The notes: generated from the letters alone by a model not told the origin. Shown: positions 54,415 through 63,145, numbered from the stretch's first letter. The stretch: DNA of 64,000 nucleotides from Pseudomonas sp. Choline-02u-1 (GCF_002836515.1 NZ_PJBC01000001.1:62001-126000); one strand, 5' to 3'. Program-made: numbers and translations.

Positions 54415-54612
54415 TTACGTTTCAGACTTTTCCTGCAGGCTGTGCAGCTCACGTCTGACCATGCTGGCGTAAGCCGCCGGTTGCAATGCATAAATTTGCG
54501 TCGCCACCCAATTCAGCCAGGCACCTTGCAAATCGGCCTTTCGGGCGAACAACCGCTGCGCTTCTTCGCGTGCGCTGTCGAGGTTTTGCAAATGGAAGTC
54601 TGCTCGATTCAC
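54415..54612 (-). CDS. Hypothetical protein, 65 residues, GTG start, coupled to the upstream gene
   Basis: The GTG at 54612 overlaps the TGA of the upstream gene (GTGA). It reads (V/M)NRADFHLQNLDSAREEAQ, RLFARKADLQGAWLNWVATQ and IYALQPAAYASMVRRELHSL: a soluble helical protein. Sequence is reminiscent of phasin-like or coiled-coil small proteins but I cannot assign a family. Coupling with the 54609-55058 gene is the main clue. Confidence 0.6.
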   Translation of the reverse strand: MNRADFHLQNLDSAREEAQRLFARKADLQGAWLNWVATQIYALQPAAYASMVRRELHSLQEKSET

Positions 54613-55058
54613 TCGCTGGCCTTGAAGGTCACCAGTTCGCCCTTGCGCCATTTGGCGGCTTTGGCGGTAACCGCTTTCAAGGTCTTGGTCAGGCCGTCCT
54701 GCAGCTGCTCATTGGCGGCGAACACGGTAACGACACTATGGCCTTCCTTGAACAGGATCGCGTGACCGTCGGCCGTACTGACAAACGCGTAGTCGCCCAA
54801 TCCGTAAACCGACAGCTTGATGTCGCGAAAGCGAATGTCCAACTTGCCGCCTTCACGACTAGGGAGGACCGATGCAATGAAATGGTCGCCTACCTTTAGT
54901 TTGAGTCCCGGTTTGTCATCGACCACCAACGCACTTTCGGTATCGATTTCGGCGATGTAAATGCCTTCGGCGTTTTGCTCGGTGATGTAAACAAAACGTG
55001 ATTGGAATTGCTTGACCAGCTTTGCACGCAAATCACCCAGCACGAACAAAGCATGCAT
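54609..55058 (-). CDS. Hypothetical protein, about 149 residues
   Basis: Probably beta-rich: MHALFVLGDLRAKLVKQFQS, then FVYITEQNAEGIYIAEIDTE, KPGLKLKVGDHFIASVLPSR and DYAFVSTADGHAILFKEG. No signal peptide or membrane helix, and I recognise no family. The start at the ATG at 55058 is uncertain: there is no good ribosome site, and the frame is open to about 55166. It is followed by the GTG-start gene with a GTGA overlap. The region upstream is lower in GC than the rest of the window. Confidence 0.6.
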   Translation of the reverse strand: MHALFVLGDLRAKLVKQFQSRFVYITEQNAEGIYIAEIDTESALVVDDKPGLKLKVGDHFIASVLPSREGGKLDIRFRDIKLSVYGLGDYAFVSTADGHAILFKEGHSVVTVFAANEQLQDGLTKTLKAVTAKAAKWRKGELVTFKASE

Positions 55059-55476
55059 ATCGAGGTTACTGACTGCCAAAGAAACATCCCCACATTTGAA
55101 AAACCGCTGCGAAAAACGCCCACGGCAAAGAAACGGCAAGGCCGATGAAAATTGCAAAACACTCAAAAACCTGACGCGAGCAAAGCGCTCTCCAATCGCG
55201 AGGTTCGTAGACTACTGGATTGTCATGAGTGAAATCTGCTCTGAAATCGCCAAAGCCTGAAGGAAAAAGCCTCAAGTACGACTAGAGCAAATCTGACTAC
55301 GAACTTTAGGGAAATTTCTCACGAAAAAAAGCACTTTTCCGACATATCGCTGGCGAAAAATTGCTTTAGATAAGCCACGTCGTCAGCAGGTTCTGGCGAT
55401 TTTAGAGCAGCGATGCTCATTACGACTACCCGCAACGGCCGCTAATTCCCGGCCCGACTGATGAAAAGGACTTCAT
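55059..55476. other. A+T-richer gap without a confident gene
   Basis: About 420 bases. A minus-strand open frame ending at 55066 encodes a hydrophobic stretch (FECFAIFIGLAVSLPWAFFA) and stops seven bases before the ATG at 55058. It has no ATG or ribosome site, only TTG starts, so it is not called. The rest (55261-55476) holds A-rich promoter-like DNA. Confidence 0.5.
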
Positions 55477-55749
55477 ATGTGCACTTTGACTCATTTTGCC
55501 ACGTCGGCTGACGCGCGAATCAACCCATCTCTGGCAATGCAAGTAACCGACCTCCATAACCCACCGACATCTTCTAACAATCAGCAGACTCCGCACTTTC
55601 AGGTGGTGCCGGCGGGCATCGCCTTCTTTCATATCAAGGAAATATCCACCGGCCGTGTCAGAGGTTTCCGCGGCAATCACAACGAAGCATGCGCCCTCGC
55701 CCGCTCGCTTGAATCAAAAATCGAACTCCACGCCAGCACCTGCCTCTGA
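55477..55749 (+). CDS. Hypothetical protein, 90 residues
   Basis: MCTLTHFATSADARINPSLA, then HFQVVPAGIAFFHIKEISTG and RVRGFRGNHNEACALARSLE. The second half reads like a compact domain with a beta hairpin and a helix, similar in style to DUF2188-like small proteins. AAAAGGAC precedes the ATG at 55477. The GC content is lower than that of neighbours. No family recognised. Confidence 0.6.
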   Translation: MCTLTHFATSADARINPSLAMQVTDLHNPPTSSNNQQTPHFQVVPAGIAFFHIKEISTGRVRGFRGNHNEACALARSLESKIELHASTCL

Positions 55750-55800
55750 TAAGGGGAGTGAAATGAACAAGCCGCACCGGCACCGACCCAGGAGTAGATG

Positions 55801-56040
55801 ATGGAACTGCCAACCGAGCTCAACCTGACCACCCTTTTCGAACAGCTGGGCCTACCGTCTGATGAAGCGTCGATCAACGATTTTGTCGAGGCCCATCCAT
55901 TGGACCAGGACACGAAACTCATTGATGCCGATTTCTGGACGCCCCAGCAGGCGCAATTGCTCAAGGAATGGCTGCGTGCGGATGGCGAAGAAGCGCCGAT
56001 CGTCGATGAGCTGAACGTACGTTTGCATCGCGGCAAATAA
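55801..56040 (+). CDS. DUF2789-family protein
   Basis: A 79-residue protein: MELPTELNLTTLFEQLGLPS, DEASINDFVEAHPLDQDTKL, then DADFWTPQQAQLLKEWLRAD. The LFEQLGLPS and FWTPSQ-type segments mark DUF2789, a small proteobacterial family of unknown function. Two adjacent ATG codons exist; the second (55801) has the better spacing from GGAGTAG. Confidence 0.85.
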   Translation: MELPTELNLTTLFEQLGLPSDEASINDFVEAHPLDQDTKLIDADFWTPQQAQLLKEWLRADGEEAPIVDELNVRLHRGK

Positions 56041-56045
56041 GGCGA

Positions 56046-56249
56046 TCAGTGCAGGCTGTCGCCGGGCTCGATGTTCATTTGTTCGAGCCAGGCAGCCTTG
56101 CACTCCTCCGCCTCATCGCGACTGGCGAACGCTGTGCCGCGTCGCTCACCATTGAGCAAAACCACCCAGCACACACTGCGCCCCATCGCTCGTAATCCGG
56201 CCGGAACACCGCTGCCGATCATCACTGCCACGTCTAACCTGCACTGCAT
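56046..56249 (-). CDS. Hypothetical protein, 67 residues
   Basis: MQCRLDVAVMIGSGVPAGLR, then SVCWVVLLNGERRGTAFASR and DEAEECKAAWLEQMNIEPGD. A Trp-containing hairpin followed by a DEAEECKAAWLE helix gives the same general plan as the small gene at 35920. GGAGAAG precedes the ATG at 56249. Function unknown. It converges on the DUF2789 gene with five bases between stops. Confidence 0.68.
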   Translation of the reverse strand: MQCRLDVAVMIGSGVPAGLRAMGRSVCWVVLLNGERRGTAFASRDEAEECKAAWLEQMNIEPGDSLH

Positions 56250-56358
56250 GTCTTCTCCGAAGTAATTAGCTACCTAACTAAGTCGGAAGATTAATGCTTT
56301 CCTGCGGATGGAAACAGCAATCGCCGCGCACAGATTCATTGCGTCAACGGTAATAATC

Positions 56359-57960
56359 TCAGCGCGGGGCTTCAGGTTTGTAGCCCAGCCGCAACCCGCC
56401 CCAATGCCGGCCCTTGATCGTGATCGGCACTGACAAATCATGCATCAGTTCACCCGTGTCACGCGTGTAAGTCTGCAACAGCACCGGTTGCTGATGGCTG
56501 CCGCAGCGGATGCCGGTGCGGTCGGCAAATTTGCGTTTGGTGCGATTGTTCACTGTGTCGATCTGAATATCACCGGTCAGCGGCTGGCTGAATGCCTGGT
56601 TATGCGTCGGAACATACCCCTGCTGCGTGCAGGCGATCGCGAACACCAAACCTTCATGACGCGCTAACAGAGGCTCTTGAATTGCCGGCAAGACCTGATC
56701 GGTGTATCGATCAAACCGGGTCTGAAACCTGGCTGGCTCGGTGCCCGGGATCGGCTGGTAACTGCGATCGAACAAATCATCAAGGCTGACTCGGCCCTGC
56801 TCGACATCTGCCTCGAAGCGCGCTGCGATCTGGCTCGCACCTTCGCGGGCCAGGTCATAGATGCGCTGGTGATAATCGTCCAGCCCCACCTCGGCCAGAC
56901 GCTCACTGATGGTCTCCGCCTGCCCTTCCATCTGCACCGCTGCCTCGGCGAGGCGGCGGGTCTGTTGATCGCTGATCGCCAAATCGCCGCGCATTTGCTC
57001 AATCGCGTTGAACAGCGCGTCGAGCTGCTCGCGATTGGTTTGCGCGCCCCGGGCGATTTCGCTGACTTGGGTTTCAACGCCGGCCGCCAGTCGTGCAATG
57101 TTCTCAAGATGCTGACCGGTGTGCTCGACCTGTTCTACGCCAGTGTGCAGATCACTCGACAGCTCGCGAATCTGCGCCACCACTTGCGCGGTGCGTTGCT
57201 GAATGTCGGCAACCATCTCCCCGACTTCGCCCGTTGCCGCCGCCGTGCGCGCGGCCAATCCGCGCACTTCATCGGCGACCACAGCGAAACCGCGACCGTG
57301 CTCACCGGCCCGGGCTGCTTCGATCGCAGCGTTTAATGCCAACAAATTGGTCTGGCTGGCAATCGACTGAATTACCAGCGTCACGCGCTGAATGTCGTCG
57401 CTGCGCACACTCAAGGCTTCGATCAGCTCGCGACTGGCATTGGCGCGTTGACTGAGTTGCTGCATGCGCGAAATCGAATCGAGCAGCTCGCTACGCCCCG
57501 CCGCGCTGCTGTGATGCGCTTCGCTGGCGGCATCGAGCGCCTCGCGGCTGAGCTGTGAAGTCGCCTGTTCGGTAGCGATCATCACCTCGGCGTTGCTGAC
57601 GATCTGCGCCGCCGCGTCGAGTTGCGATTCAAGCTTGCTCGCCAGGGCCTTGACCGAGAACGCGACGCCGGCCGCAGACAGTGCGTTGTGACTGGTGGTG
57701 TAGGAAAGATCACGAGTCAGTGCAGATAATTCGCCGGCAGTATCGACCGGCGCTGCATCAGCAACCCTGCGCGAACGCAGGCGCGGCAGCCAGACGATCA
57801 GCACCGCCAGCGGCATGCCGATGTACAGCGACCATTCGGCCATGGCCATGCCAGCGAGCAATAGCATCAGGGCGATGCTTTGCAGGGTTGGCGCAATCCA
57901 GCGGTTTTTCGGCAAAAGCACTGGTGCAGGCAGCACCCCAACCAGAGATCCGTCTCTCGT
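56359..57960 (-). CDS. Chemoreceptor with membrane anchor first and a C-terminal sensor-like domain
   Basis: About 533 residues. Two close membrane helices ([20 protein letters not shown] and [14 protein letters not shown]) anchor it without a periplasmic domain. A signalling domain follows, with the tip [20 protein letters not shown]. The last ~170 residues form an extra domain: [60 protein letters not shown] and a final [11 protein letters not shown]. It resembles a Cache-like fold and may sense a cytoplasmic ligand. No HAMP is obvious. I choose the ATG at 57960, eight bases after GGGG; others lie at 57969. Confidence 0.85.
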   Translation of the reverse strand, partial: TRDGSLVGVLPAPVLLPKNRWIAPTLQSIALMLLLAGMAMAEWSLYIGMPLAVLIVWLPRLRSRRVADAAPVDTAGELSALTRDLSYTTSHNALSAAGVAFSVKALASKLESQLDAAAQIVSNAEVMIATEQATSQLSREALDAASEAHHSSAAGRSELLDSISRMQQLSQRANASRELIEALSVRSDDIQRVTLVIQSIASQTNLLALNAAIEAARAGEHGRGFAVVADEVRGLAARTAAATGEVGEMVADIQQRTAQVVAQIRELSSDLHTGVEQVEHTGQHLENIARLAAGVETQVSEIARGAQTNREQLDALFNAIEQMRGDLAISDQQTRRLAEAAVQMEGQAETISERLAEVGLDDYHQRIYDLAREGASQIAARFEADVEQGRVSLDDLFDRSYQPIPGTEPARFQTRFDRYTDQVLPAIQEPLLARHEGLVFAIACTQQGYVPTHNQAFSQPLTGDIQIDTVNNRTKRKFADRTGIRCGSHQQPVLLQTYTRDTGELMHDLSVPITIKGRHWGGLRLGYKPEAPR

Positions 57961-58102
57961 CATGTTCATCACCCCACGCTCGTTGTCATTGTTGTGACTG
58001 CATTAAACGCCACTACAACGCCATTATCCATGGTCCGTTAGTCGTGGGGGTTTGTGGCAGGTCAATGAAAACCGCTTGGGCAAAATGCAGACGAGCAAAA
58101 AC

Positions 58103-58157
58103 AAAGATCGCAGCCTTCAGCAACGCCCGTGTAGGAGCTGCCGAAGGCTGCGATCTT
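58103..58157. repeat. Inverted repeat with 16-base arms
   Basis: AAAGATCGCAGCCTTC and GAAGGCTGCGATCTTT enclose about 23 bases including GTAGGAGCTGCC. It lies past the stop of the DksA-like gene and could end its transcript. Single arms occur at 5291 and (degenerate) 831. Confidence 0.85.
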
Positions 58158-58195
58158 TTCAAGGTGCCCTCTTTTGAGAGGGTCACCCCACAGAA

Positions 58196-58600
58196 TCAGG
58201 CCTGACGCTGGTGCTTATCGATCTGCTCGTGACGTTCTTGAGCTTCGATGCAGTATTTGGTGGTCGGGCTGATCAGCAGGCGCTTCAGGCCAATGGCCTC
58301 GCCGCTGTCGTCGCACCAGCCAAAGCTGTCGTCCTTGATGCGCTCAAGGGCTTGTTCCAACTGCGGCAGCATGCGCTGGTCGCGATCGATCGCGTTGACC
58401 AGCCAGGTGCGCTCTTCTTCAACCGAAGCCGCATCCGCCGGGTCAGCCGGGGTGTCCAGGCTTTCAATGGCGATACGATTTTGCTCAATGCGCTCGTGGG
58501 TTTCGACTTTCATGTTCTGCAACAGCTCAGTGAAGAAAGCGTGTTGCTCAGCATTCATGTAGTCATCTGCCGGCATGGCCAGCAACTTGTCCTTTGTCAT
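58196..58600 (-). CDS. TraR/DksA-family protein, two-cysteine type
   Basis: A 134-residue RNA polymerase secondary-channel binder. The coiled-coil part has MKVETHERIEQNRIAIESLD and TPADPADAASVEEERTWLVN, which carries the DxxDxA-like acidic tip (ADPADAAS). The C-terminal domain has FGWCDDSGEAIGLKRLLISP then TTKYCIEAQERHEQ: only two of the four zinc cysteines remain. P. aeruginosa DksA2, induced in low zinc, has a comparable non-zinc finger. It should modulate rRNA and amino acid promoters with ppGpp. Start at the ATG at 58600. Confidence 0.87.
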   Translation of the reverse strand: MTKDKLLAMPADDYMNAEQHAFFTELLQNMKVETHERIEQNRIAIESLDTPADPADAASVEEERTWLVNAIDRDQRMLPQLEQALERIKDDSFGWCDDSGEAIGLKRLLISPTTKYCIEAQERHEQIDKHQRQA

Positions 58601-59005
58601 TGATATCTCTATAAAAAAACGTGCATTAAGGCGAATAAGGGAGCGTTTCGGCGAACCGTGTCGGGCCGTCGAAAAGGCATCGTTTTATTGCAAACGCCAC
58701 CCGGCACTCAATTTACGAGGGGCGGCAGTCTAAGGCCCGATCAAAGCCTCAGCAACTGTAAATACAGGGAATTTGTCCGACAGGACCCGGAAACTGCTCT
58801 GACACAGGTGCCACACGGCCATCGGAGTGCGTTTATAGCAAGAAATTCAGTCGAGCGGCTGTATATAGAAGACAAACGGCTAACCGTAACGCAGGATAGC
58901 CAGCACTGCCTGCGCTTCGCACGCCAACGAACACCAGGGACTGACAATTGCCTCAGGCTCGACTAGGTTATGCCTTCCCACCGGTTCGACTTGAAGGAAC
59001 GCGTC
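58601..59005. other. Intergenic region without recognised elements
   Basis: About 405 bases between the divergent DksA-like and GST genes. It is A+T-richer near both starts. No zinc-regulator (Zur) box, RNA gene or repeat was identified with confidence. Confidence 0.5.
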
Positions 59006-59611
59006 ATGAAACTGATTGGCATGCTCGACTCCCCTTACGTGCGCCGCGTAGCAATCTCCGCCAAATGCCTAGGGATCGACCTCGAACACGAGTCGGTCTC
59101 GGTGTTCCGCCACTTCGAACGATTCCAGCAGATCAACCCTGTGGTCAAGGCGCCCACATTGATCCTCGACGACGGCGTGGTCCTGATGGACTCGACCCTC
59201 ATCCTCGATTACCTCGAAGCCAGCTCCGGCAAAAGCCTGCTGCCAAGCGATCTCAAACAACGCGCTCAAGCCCTGCGCATGATCGGCCTCAGCCTCACCG
59301 CTTGCGAAAAAGCCGTGCAGCTGTATTACGAACGCAACCTGCGGCCGGCCGAGATCCAATATCAACCTTGGGTTGAACGCGTTGAAGGCCAACTCGCCGC
59401 CGCGTTTACCGCGCTGGAAAAAGAGCTTGAACACAGCGACTTGCCTGTCGACGGCTCCCTCGCCCAGGACGGCATCAGTCTGGCGGTTGCCTGGAGCTTC
59501 ACGCACCTTGTCGTGCCGGATCAGATCGACGCCGCGCGCTATCCACGTATCGCCCAATACACCGCCTACGCAGAAGGCACCGACGCGTTCGTCAGCACTC
59601 CGATGAACTGA
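59006..59611 (+). CDS. Glutathione S-transferase family protein
   Basis: A 201-residue GST. MKLIGMLDSPYVRRVAISAK is the thioredoxin-like start with the active-site Ser-Pro-Tyr; NPVVKAPTLILDDGVVLMDS contains the cis-Pro and the Asp-Ser glutathione contact. The helical domain follows. GAAGGAACGCGTC precedes the ATG at 59006, which I prefer over an upstream in-frame ATG. It is two bases upstream of alkC on the same strand, suggesting a shared transcript for handling electrophiles. Confidence 0.88.
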   Translation: MKLIGMLDSPYVRRVAISAKCLGIDLEHESVSVFRHFERFQQINPVVKAPTLILDDGVVLMDSTLILDYLEASSGKSLLPSDLKQRAQALRMIGLSLTACEKAVQLYYERNLRPAEIQYQPWVERVEGQLAAAFTALEKELEHSDLPVDGSLAQDGISLAVAWSFTHLVVPDQIDAARYPRIAQYTAYAEGTDAFVSTPMN

Positions 59612-59613
59612 CC

Positions 59614-60717
59614 ATGAGCACCACCGACACCGCCGCCCCGGCGTTAAAGGAAATCTTCAACGCCGAGCGCTTGCAGCACATCGCTGACGAAATGAGCGCG
59701 GTGTACCCGGCGTTCAAGGCCAAGACGTTTCTCAAACACGCCCAGGACGGACTCGCTGAACTATCAGTAATGCAACGCATGGCGCGTGTCAGCAAAAGCC
59801 TGCATGCCGTGCTGCCGCTGGACTACGAAGATTCCCTTGAAGTGCTGTTCGAACTCGCGCCACGGCTGAACAGCGGCTTCGTCAGCATGTGCCTGCCACA
59901 CTACGTCGCGAGCTACGGCGCCCATGCGTTCGACACCTCAATAGACGCGCTGAAGTACTTCACCGCCTTCGGCTCCTCCGAATTCGCCATCCGCTACTTT
60001 TTGCGCAGCGACCTCGAGCGCTCGCTGGAACGAATGCATGACTGGACCCGAGACGAAAACCACCACGTCCGCCGCCTCGCCAGCGAAGGCAGCCGCCCTC
60101 GCCTGCCGTGGTCGTTCCGCCTGGAAGCGGTGCAGGCTGATCCGCAGCTGGCCGCCGGGATACTTGATCAGTTGAAGGCGGATGAGAGCTTGTACGTGCG
60201 CAAGTCCGTGGCAAATCATTTGAATGACGTGACGAAGGTGCATCCGCAGTGGGTGTTGGACACGATTGAAGGTTGGTCGCTGGAGAACAAGCACACGGCC
60301 TGGATTGCCAAGCATGCGCTGCGCAGTTTGATCAAACAGGGCGACGTGCGCGCGCTGACGGTGATCGGCGCAGGGGCGAAGGCTGAGGTTGAGTTGTTGG
60401 ATGTGCGGGTTGAGCCTGCGGTGGTGAGGTTGGGGGAAGCGATTACTTTGTCGTTTACGGTGAAGTCCATGGTGGCGCACGAGCAAAGGCTGGTGATTGA
60501 TTATGCGATTGAGTATGTGAAGGCGAATGGCGGGGTTTCGAGGAAGGTTTTCAAGTTGAAGACTTTGGGATTAGCGGGTTTCGGGACTGAGGTAGTGCGA
60601 CGGAATCAAGTCATCAAGGATTTTACTACGCGCAAGCATTTTGCCGGGCGACATGGGGTGCAGGTGATGGTTAATGGGGAGGTGTTGGGTAGTGCGGCGT
60701 TTGAGGTTTTGATTTGA
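59614..60717 (+). CDS. alkC: DNA glycosylase AlkC with C-terminal Ig-like domain
   Basis: Removes 3-methylcytosine and related alkylated bases without flipping them out; P. fluorescens AlkC is the studied example. The 367 residues comprise a HEAT-like repeat domain at about 1-270 with LKYFTAFGSSEFAIRYFLRS, MHDWTRDENHHVRRLASEGS and RPRLPWSFRLEAVQADPQLA, including the catalytic acidic residue in TRDENHHVRRLASEG. An immunoglobulin-like tail of about 95 residues (VEPAVVRLGEAITLSFTVKS to the end) is the feature that separates AlkC from AlkD. Third-position base choice changes from C-rich to G/T-rich at about 60200. Confidence 0.9.
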   Translation: MSTTDTAAPALKEIFNAERLQHIADEMSAVYPAFKAKTFLKHAQDGLAELSVMQRMARVSKSLHAVLPLDYEDSLEVLFELAPRLNSGFVSMCLPHYVASYGAHAFDTSIDALKYFTAFGSSEFAIRYFLRSDLERSLERMHDWTRDENHHVRRLASEGSRPRLPWSFRLEAVQADPQLAAGILDQLKADESLYVRKSVANHLNDVTKVHPQWVLDTIEGWSLENKHTAWIAKHALRSLIKQGDVRALTVIGAGAKAEVELLDVRVEPAVVRLGEAITLSFTVKSMVAHEQRLVIDYAIEYVKANGGVSRKVFKLKTLGLAGFGTEVVRRNQVIKDFTTRKHFAGRHGVQVMVNGEVLGSAAFEVLI

Positions 60718-60825
60718 GGCGTGAGTTGTTTATTTACCAAAACAGCCGGTAGCGGATCAGTGCACTGGCAGCCGTGCTTCGACATTGCGCGCGGCGGCAC
60801 AGTGGACGACTCACGGCTTCAGCGC

Positions 60826-61479
60826 TTACCAACTTCCGTACGGGATGCCGAATTTCTCGATATAGCGCTTGGACTTTTCGCTGACGGGATAGGCGTAGCG
60901 TCCTTGGTTCTTACCCTGACTCGGTCCTAAAGGCTCGATCTCTGCCTGTGCTCTGGCGACTTTGATCGGATGGTGGCACTCGTCTCTGACCCAAACCTGC
61001 ACAACGCCGCCAGGCGCCAGGCCCAGATAGACCGATGAAATATAGGTACTCCGCCGCTCTGGTGTTTTCGCGCAGCGCTGCGCGACCGAAGTCCGCATCA
61101 TTTGCCTGGCTTCTTCGGGTATATCTACCCAAGCCCGATAAGTTTGAGGCTCTACGATGGACTGCCAGCGAACAAAAATTCTTTTTGGGAGATCAGCGCC
61201 GACCACGGCTTTTGCGGACGCGCCCACTCCGCCCCAACCACGGGCCGATTCGGTGCCGTCTTCAGGTTGCCCGCCCGATGCCGATCCACCACCGGTACGC
61301 AGAAATGTTTTTCCCTTTATATCTTCCACAGCAGTGTCTTCAACCCAGACCTTCATGTAGTTGGGTTCGGTGAAACCGAGTTCCCACCAAGGGGATTTAG
61401 GGTCGTTTTTTGCTGACAGCGGGTCGGCATTACAACCAGCCACAAAAAGCGTACACAGCAGTGCTGTAAATAACTTCAT
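60826..61479 (-). CDS. DUF2931-family lipoprotein, probable Tle1 immunity protein (Tli1)
   Basis: A 217-residue lipoprotein: MKLFTALLCTLFVAGCNADP has the lipobox FVAGC. The rest carries DUF2931 features such as PKRIFVRWQSIVEPQTYRAW and PGGVVQVWVRDECHHPIKVA. DUF2931 lipoproteins are the immunity partners of Tle1 lipase effectors and act in the periplasm. The ATG shares one base with the tle1 stop (TAATG), so effector and immunity are co-translated. Confidence 0.85.
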   Translation of the reverse strand: MKLFTALLCTLFVAGCNADPLSAKNDPKSPWWELGFTEPNYMKVWVEDTAVEDIKGKTFLRTGGGSASGGQPEDGTESARGWGGVGASAKAVVGADLPKRIFVRWQSIVEPQTYRAWVDIPEEARQMMRTSVAQRCAKTPERRSTYISSVYLGLAPGGVVQVWVRDECHHPIKVARAQAEIEPLGPSQGKNQGRYAYPVSEKSKRYIEKFGIPYGSW

Positions 61480-63107
61480 TACCAAAGCGTCCAGTCAGGT
61501 ACGTGTGGGTGCTTTACTCGGATTGCATCTTCCGTGGGGGCGTTGATGTAAACAGCTCTGATGCCACTCCCATCTCTCCTGCCAAGCGGATGGTTCCAGT
61601 TGGCGGACGTGTGAATGTACTTGAGTTTGAGTATTTGCTCCTCCTCTGGCGTGGTGCTGTAGTCGCCGGAGACAAAACGATCACACATGGGCTTGAGTTC
61701 TTCAGGAACGGCGAAGTCTGGCGTCTCGGGAATGTCTTCGAAGAGAACGCCTTTAGCTCTGGCGAGTTGATGCATCACGCGCAGGCTCACTCTCGACAGT
61801 AATCCACTCACCGGACACTTGAGTTGGACGGCCGCATAGACTCGCTTGACTTGAGGACTAAGTCGATCCTGAGGGCTGACCGGGAGCAGTAATGGCGGTG
61901 GCGTAACGATCTCGAGATTTTCGAGCGGCCAACCCTTGGCTAGCCACTGATTTCTCACATTGATCGCATCCTGGTAGATCGATGTGGTAGCGACGTCAGT
62001 ATACGTACCGACCTCTAGCGTCTGCATTGGGCTAACGAGAACACACTCTTCAGCGTCCTCAAGGTAACCCCCTCCCACATCGGAATGCACACCCGGCAAG
62101 ACGATTTCCGGATGATCCATCGCTACTCGATTGAGAGCAAAGTTAGCCCTGCATTCATCCCGCGCAGCCAACTGCACAACGTCGGTGAAATAACGTCGAT
62201 CGAGATAGAGTTTGACCCCCGTTGCGACTGCGCTTTTTATGTTGCCCAGATTGGACCATCCAGCAATCGACGGTACCGTGTCGAACAGCCCAATGAAGCC
62301 CACGTTGATGTCGCTGTGATACTGATCAACAAAGGTCGAACTGAGGGCATCGGACATACTGCGGAGAATGTCGCCTAAAGGCCCTTGTTTGCCACGCACT
62401 ATCTCGTTGGCGAAATGTCTGGCGGCTGCGGCACCGCGACTAAAGCCAAACGTGTCGAAAGTCAACGAAGCAATTTCACTACCGGGATTTTTGTCCAATA
62501 CTTCAGTGATACGCTGCTCGATCACCGCGAAACAGGATTGGACTCGCCCTGCAACGCCGGTTTCACCACGTCCTGTACCGGCGCCGAATTTACTGTCTTC
62601 TTCACCTGAACGGGTACCTATACCTTCGACGTAGACCATACCGAAAGCTCTCTTTCGTGGCCCTTCTCCCTCAGCGAGTCGTGTTGCTCCATACAGTTCG
62701 CTCAGCTTCTTCACATTGCTGACATCGTTGCCATAACTACTATCCGGATCACCCATATAAGGCTGGCAACTGGCGGGAATATCTTCAGGCGCAATCGGAT
62801 GCTGAGCGCCACACAACAACCCCGCAGCAGAGTTGTTCGCATTGTTGCCCGTGCCATCAAAGAACACCCCGATCCTCAACGCAATCCCGATTTTCTCAGG
62901 TTCGCGCGCAGGCTCTTTCCCATGCTTCTCATACTCGGCCCAATGCTGGGCGTGTATGTCGACGGGTTTGGCTTCTTCGTAGCGATAGTTTTTCGGCGGG
63001 TTTGGAACGTAGCCACTCAATCCTTGATTCCTTCTGATCCTTGAAGAACGGCCAGAAGGGTGACAGCCGGGAGGGAGCGGTGCAAGCCGTGGCGGTGTGC
63101 CAGCCAT
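61479..63107 (-). CDS. tle1: T6SS lipase effector of the Tle1 family (DUF2235)
   Basis: A 542-residue antibacterial phospholipase delivered by a type VI secretion system. RIGVFFDGTGNNANNSAAGL opens the DUF2235 domain (from about 75). The nucleophile elbow is DTFGFSRGAAAARHFANEIV (GxSxG Ser), the acid side is FIGLFDTVPSIAG, and the His region is LPGVHSDVGGGYLEDAEE. The N-terminal 70 residues are proline-rich and basic. No vgrG, hcp or PAAR gene is next to it. The ATG at 63107 overlaps the edge of a REP core, so the exact N terminus is less certain. Confidence 0.87.
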   Translation of the reverse strand: MAGTPPRLAPLPPGCHPSGRSSRIRRNQGLSGYVPNPPKNYRYEEAKPVDIHAQHWAEYEKHGKEPAREPEKIGIALRIGVFFDGTGNNANNSAAGLLCGAQHPIAPEDIPASCQPYMGDPDSSYGNDVSNVKKLSELYGATRLAEGEGPRKRAFGMVYVEGIGTRSGEEDSKFGAGTGRGETGVAGRVQSCFAVIEQRITEVLDKNPGSEIASLTFDTFGFSRGAAAARHFANEIVRGKQGPLGDILRSMSDALSSTFVDQYHSDINVGFIGLFDTVPSIAGWSNLGNIKSAVATGVKLYLDRRYFTDVVQLAARDECRANFALNRVAMDHPEIVLPGVHSDVGGGYLEDAEECVLVSPMQTLEVGTYTDVATTSIYQDAINVRNQWLAKGWPLENLEIVTPPPLLLPVSPQDRLSPQVKRVYAAVQLKCPVSGLLSRVSLRVMHQLARAKGVLFEDIPETPDFAVPEELKPMCDRFVSGDYSTTPEEEQILKLKYIHTSANWNHPLGRRDGSGIRAVYINAPTEDAIRVKHPHVPDWTLW

Positions 63108-63111
63108 GGAG

Positions 63112-63145
63112 CGCCAGTGCGAGCAGGCTCACTCCCAAAAAGGAA
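63112..63145. repeat. Degenerate REP core upstream of tle1
   Basis: GCCAGTGCGAGCAGGCTCAC then TCCCAAAAAGGAATGAG, matching the GGGAGCGGGCTTGCTCGC element with substitutions. It lies in the 61-base gap between arsH and tle1. Confidence 0.5.

Noticed and set aside
55066-55275. Hydrophobic minus-strand frame upstream of the 54609-55058 gene
   Set aside because: It has no ATG, only a TTG without a ribosome site. Kept as a lead in the findings rather than called as a gene.
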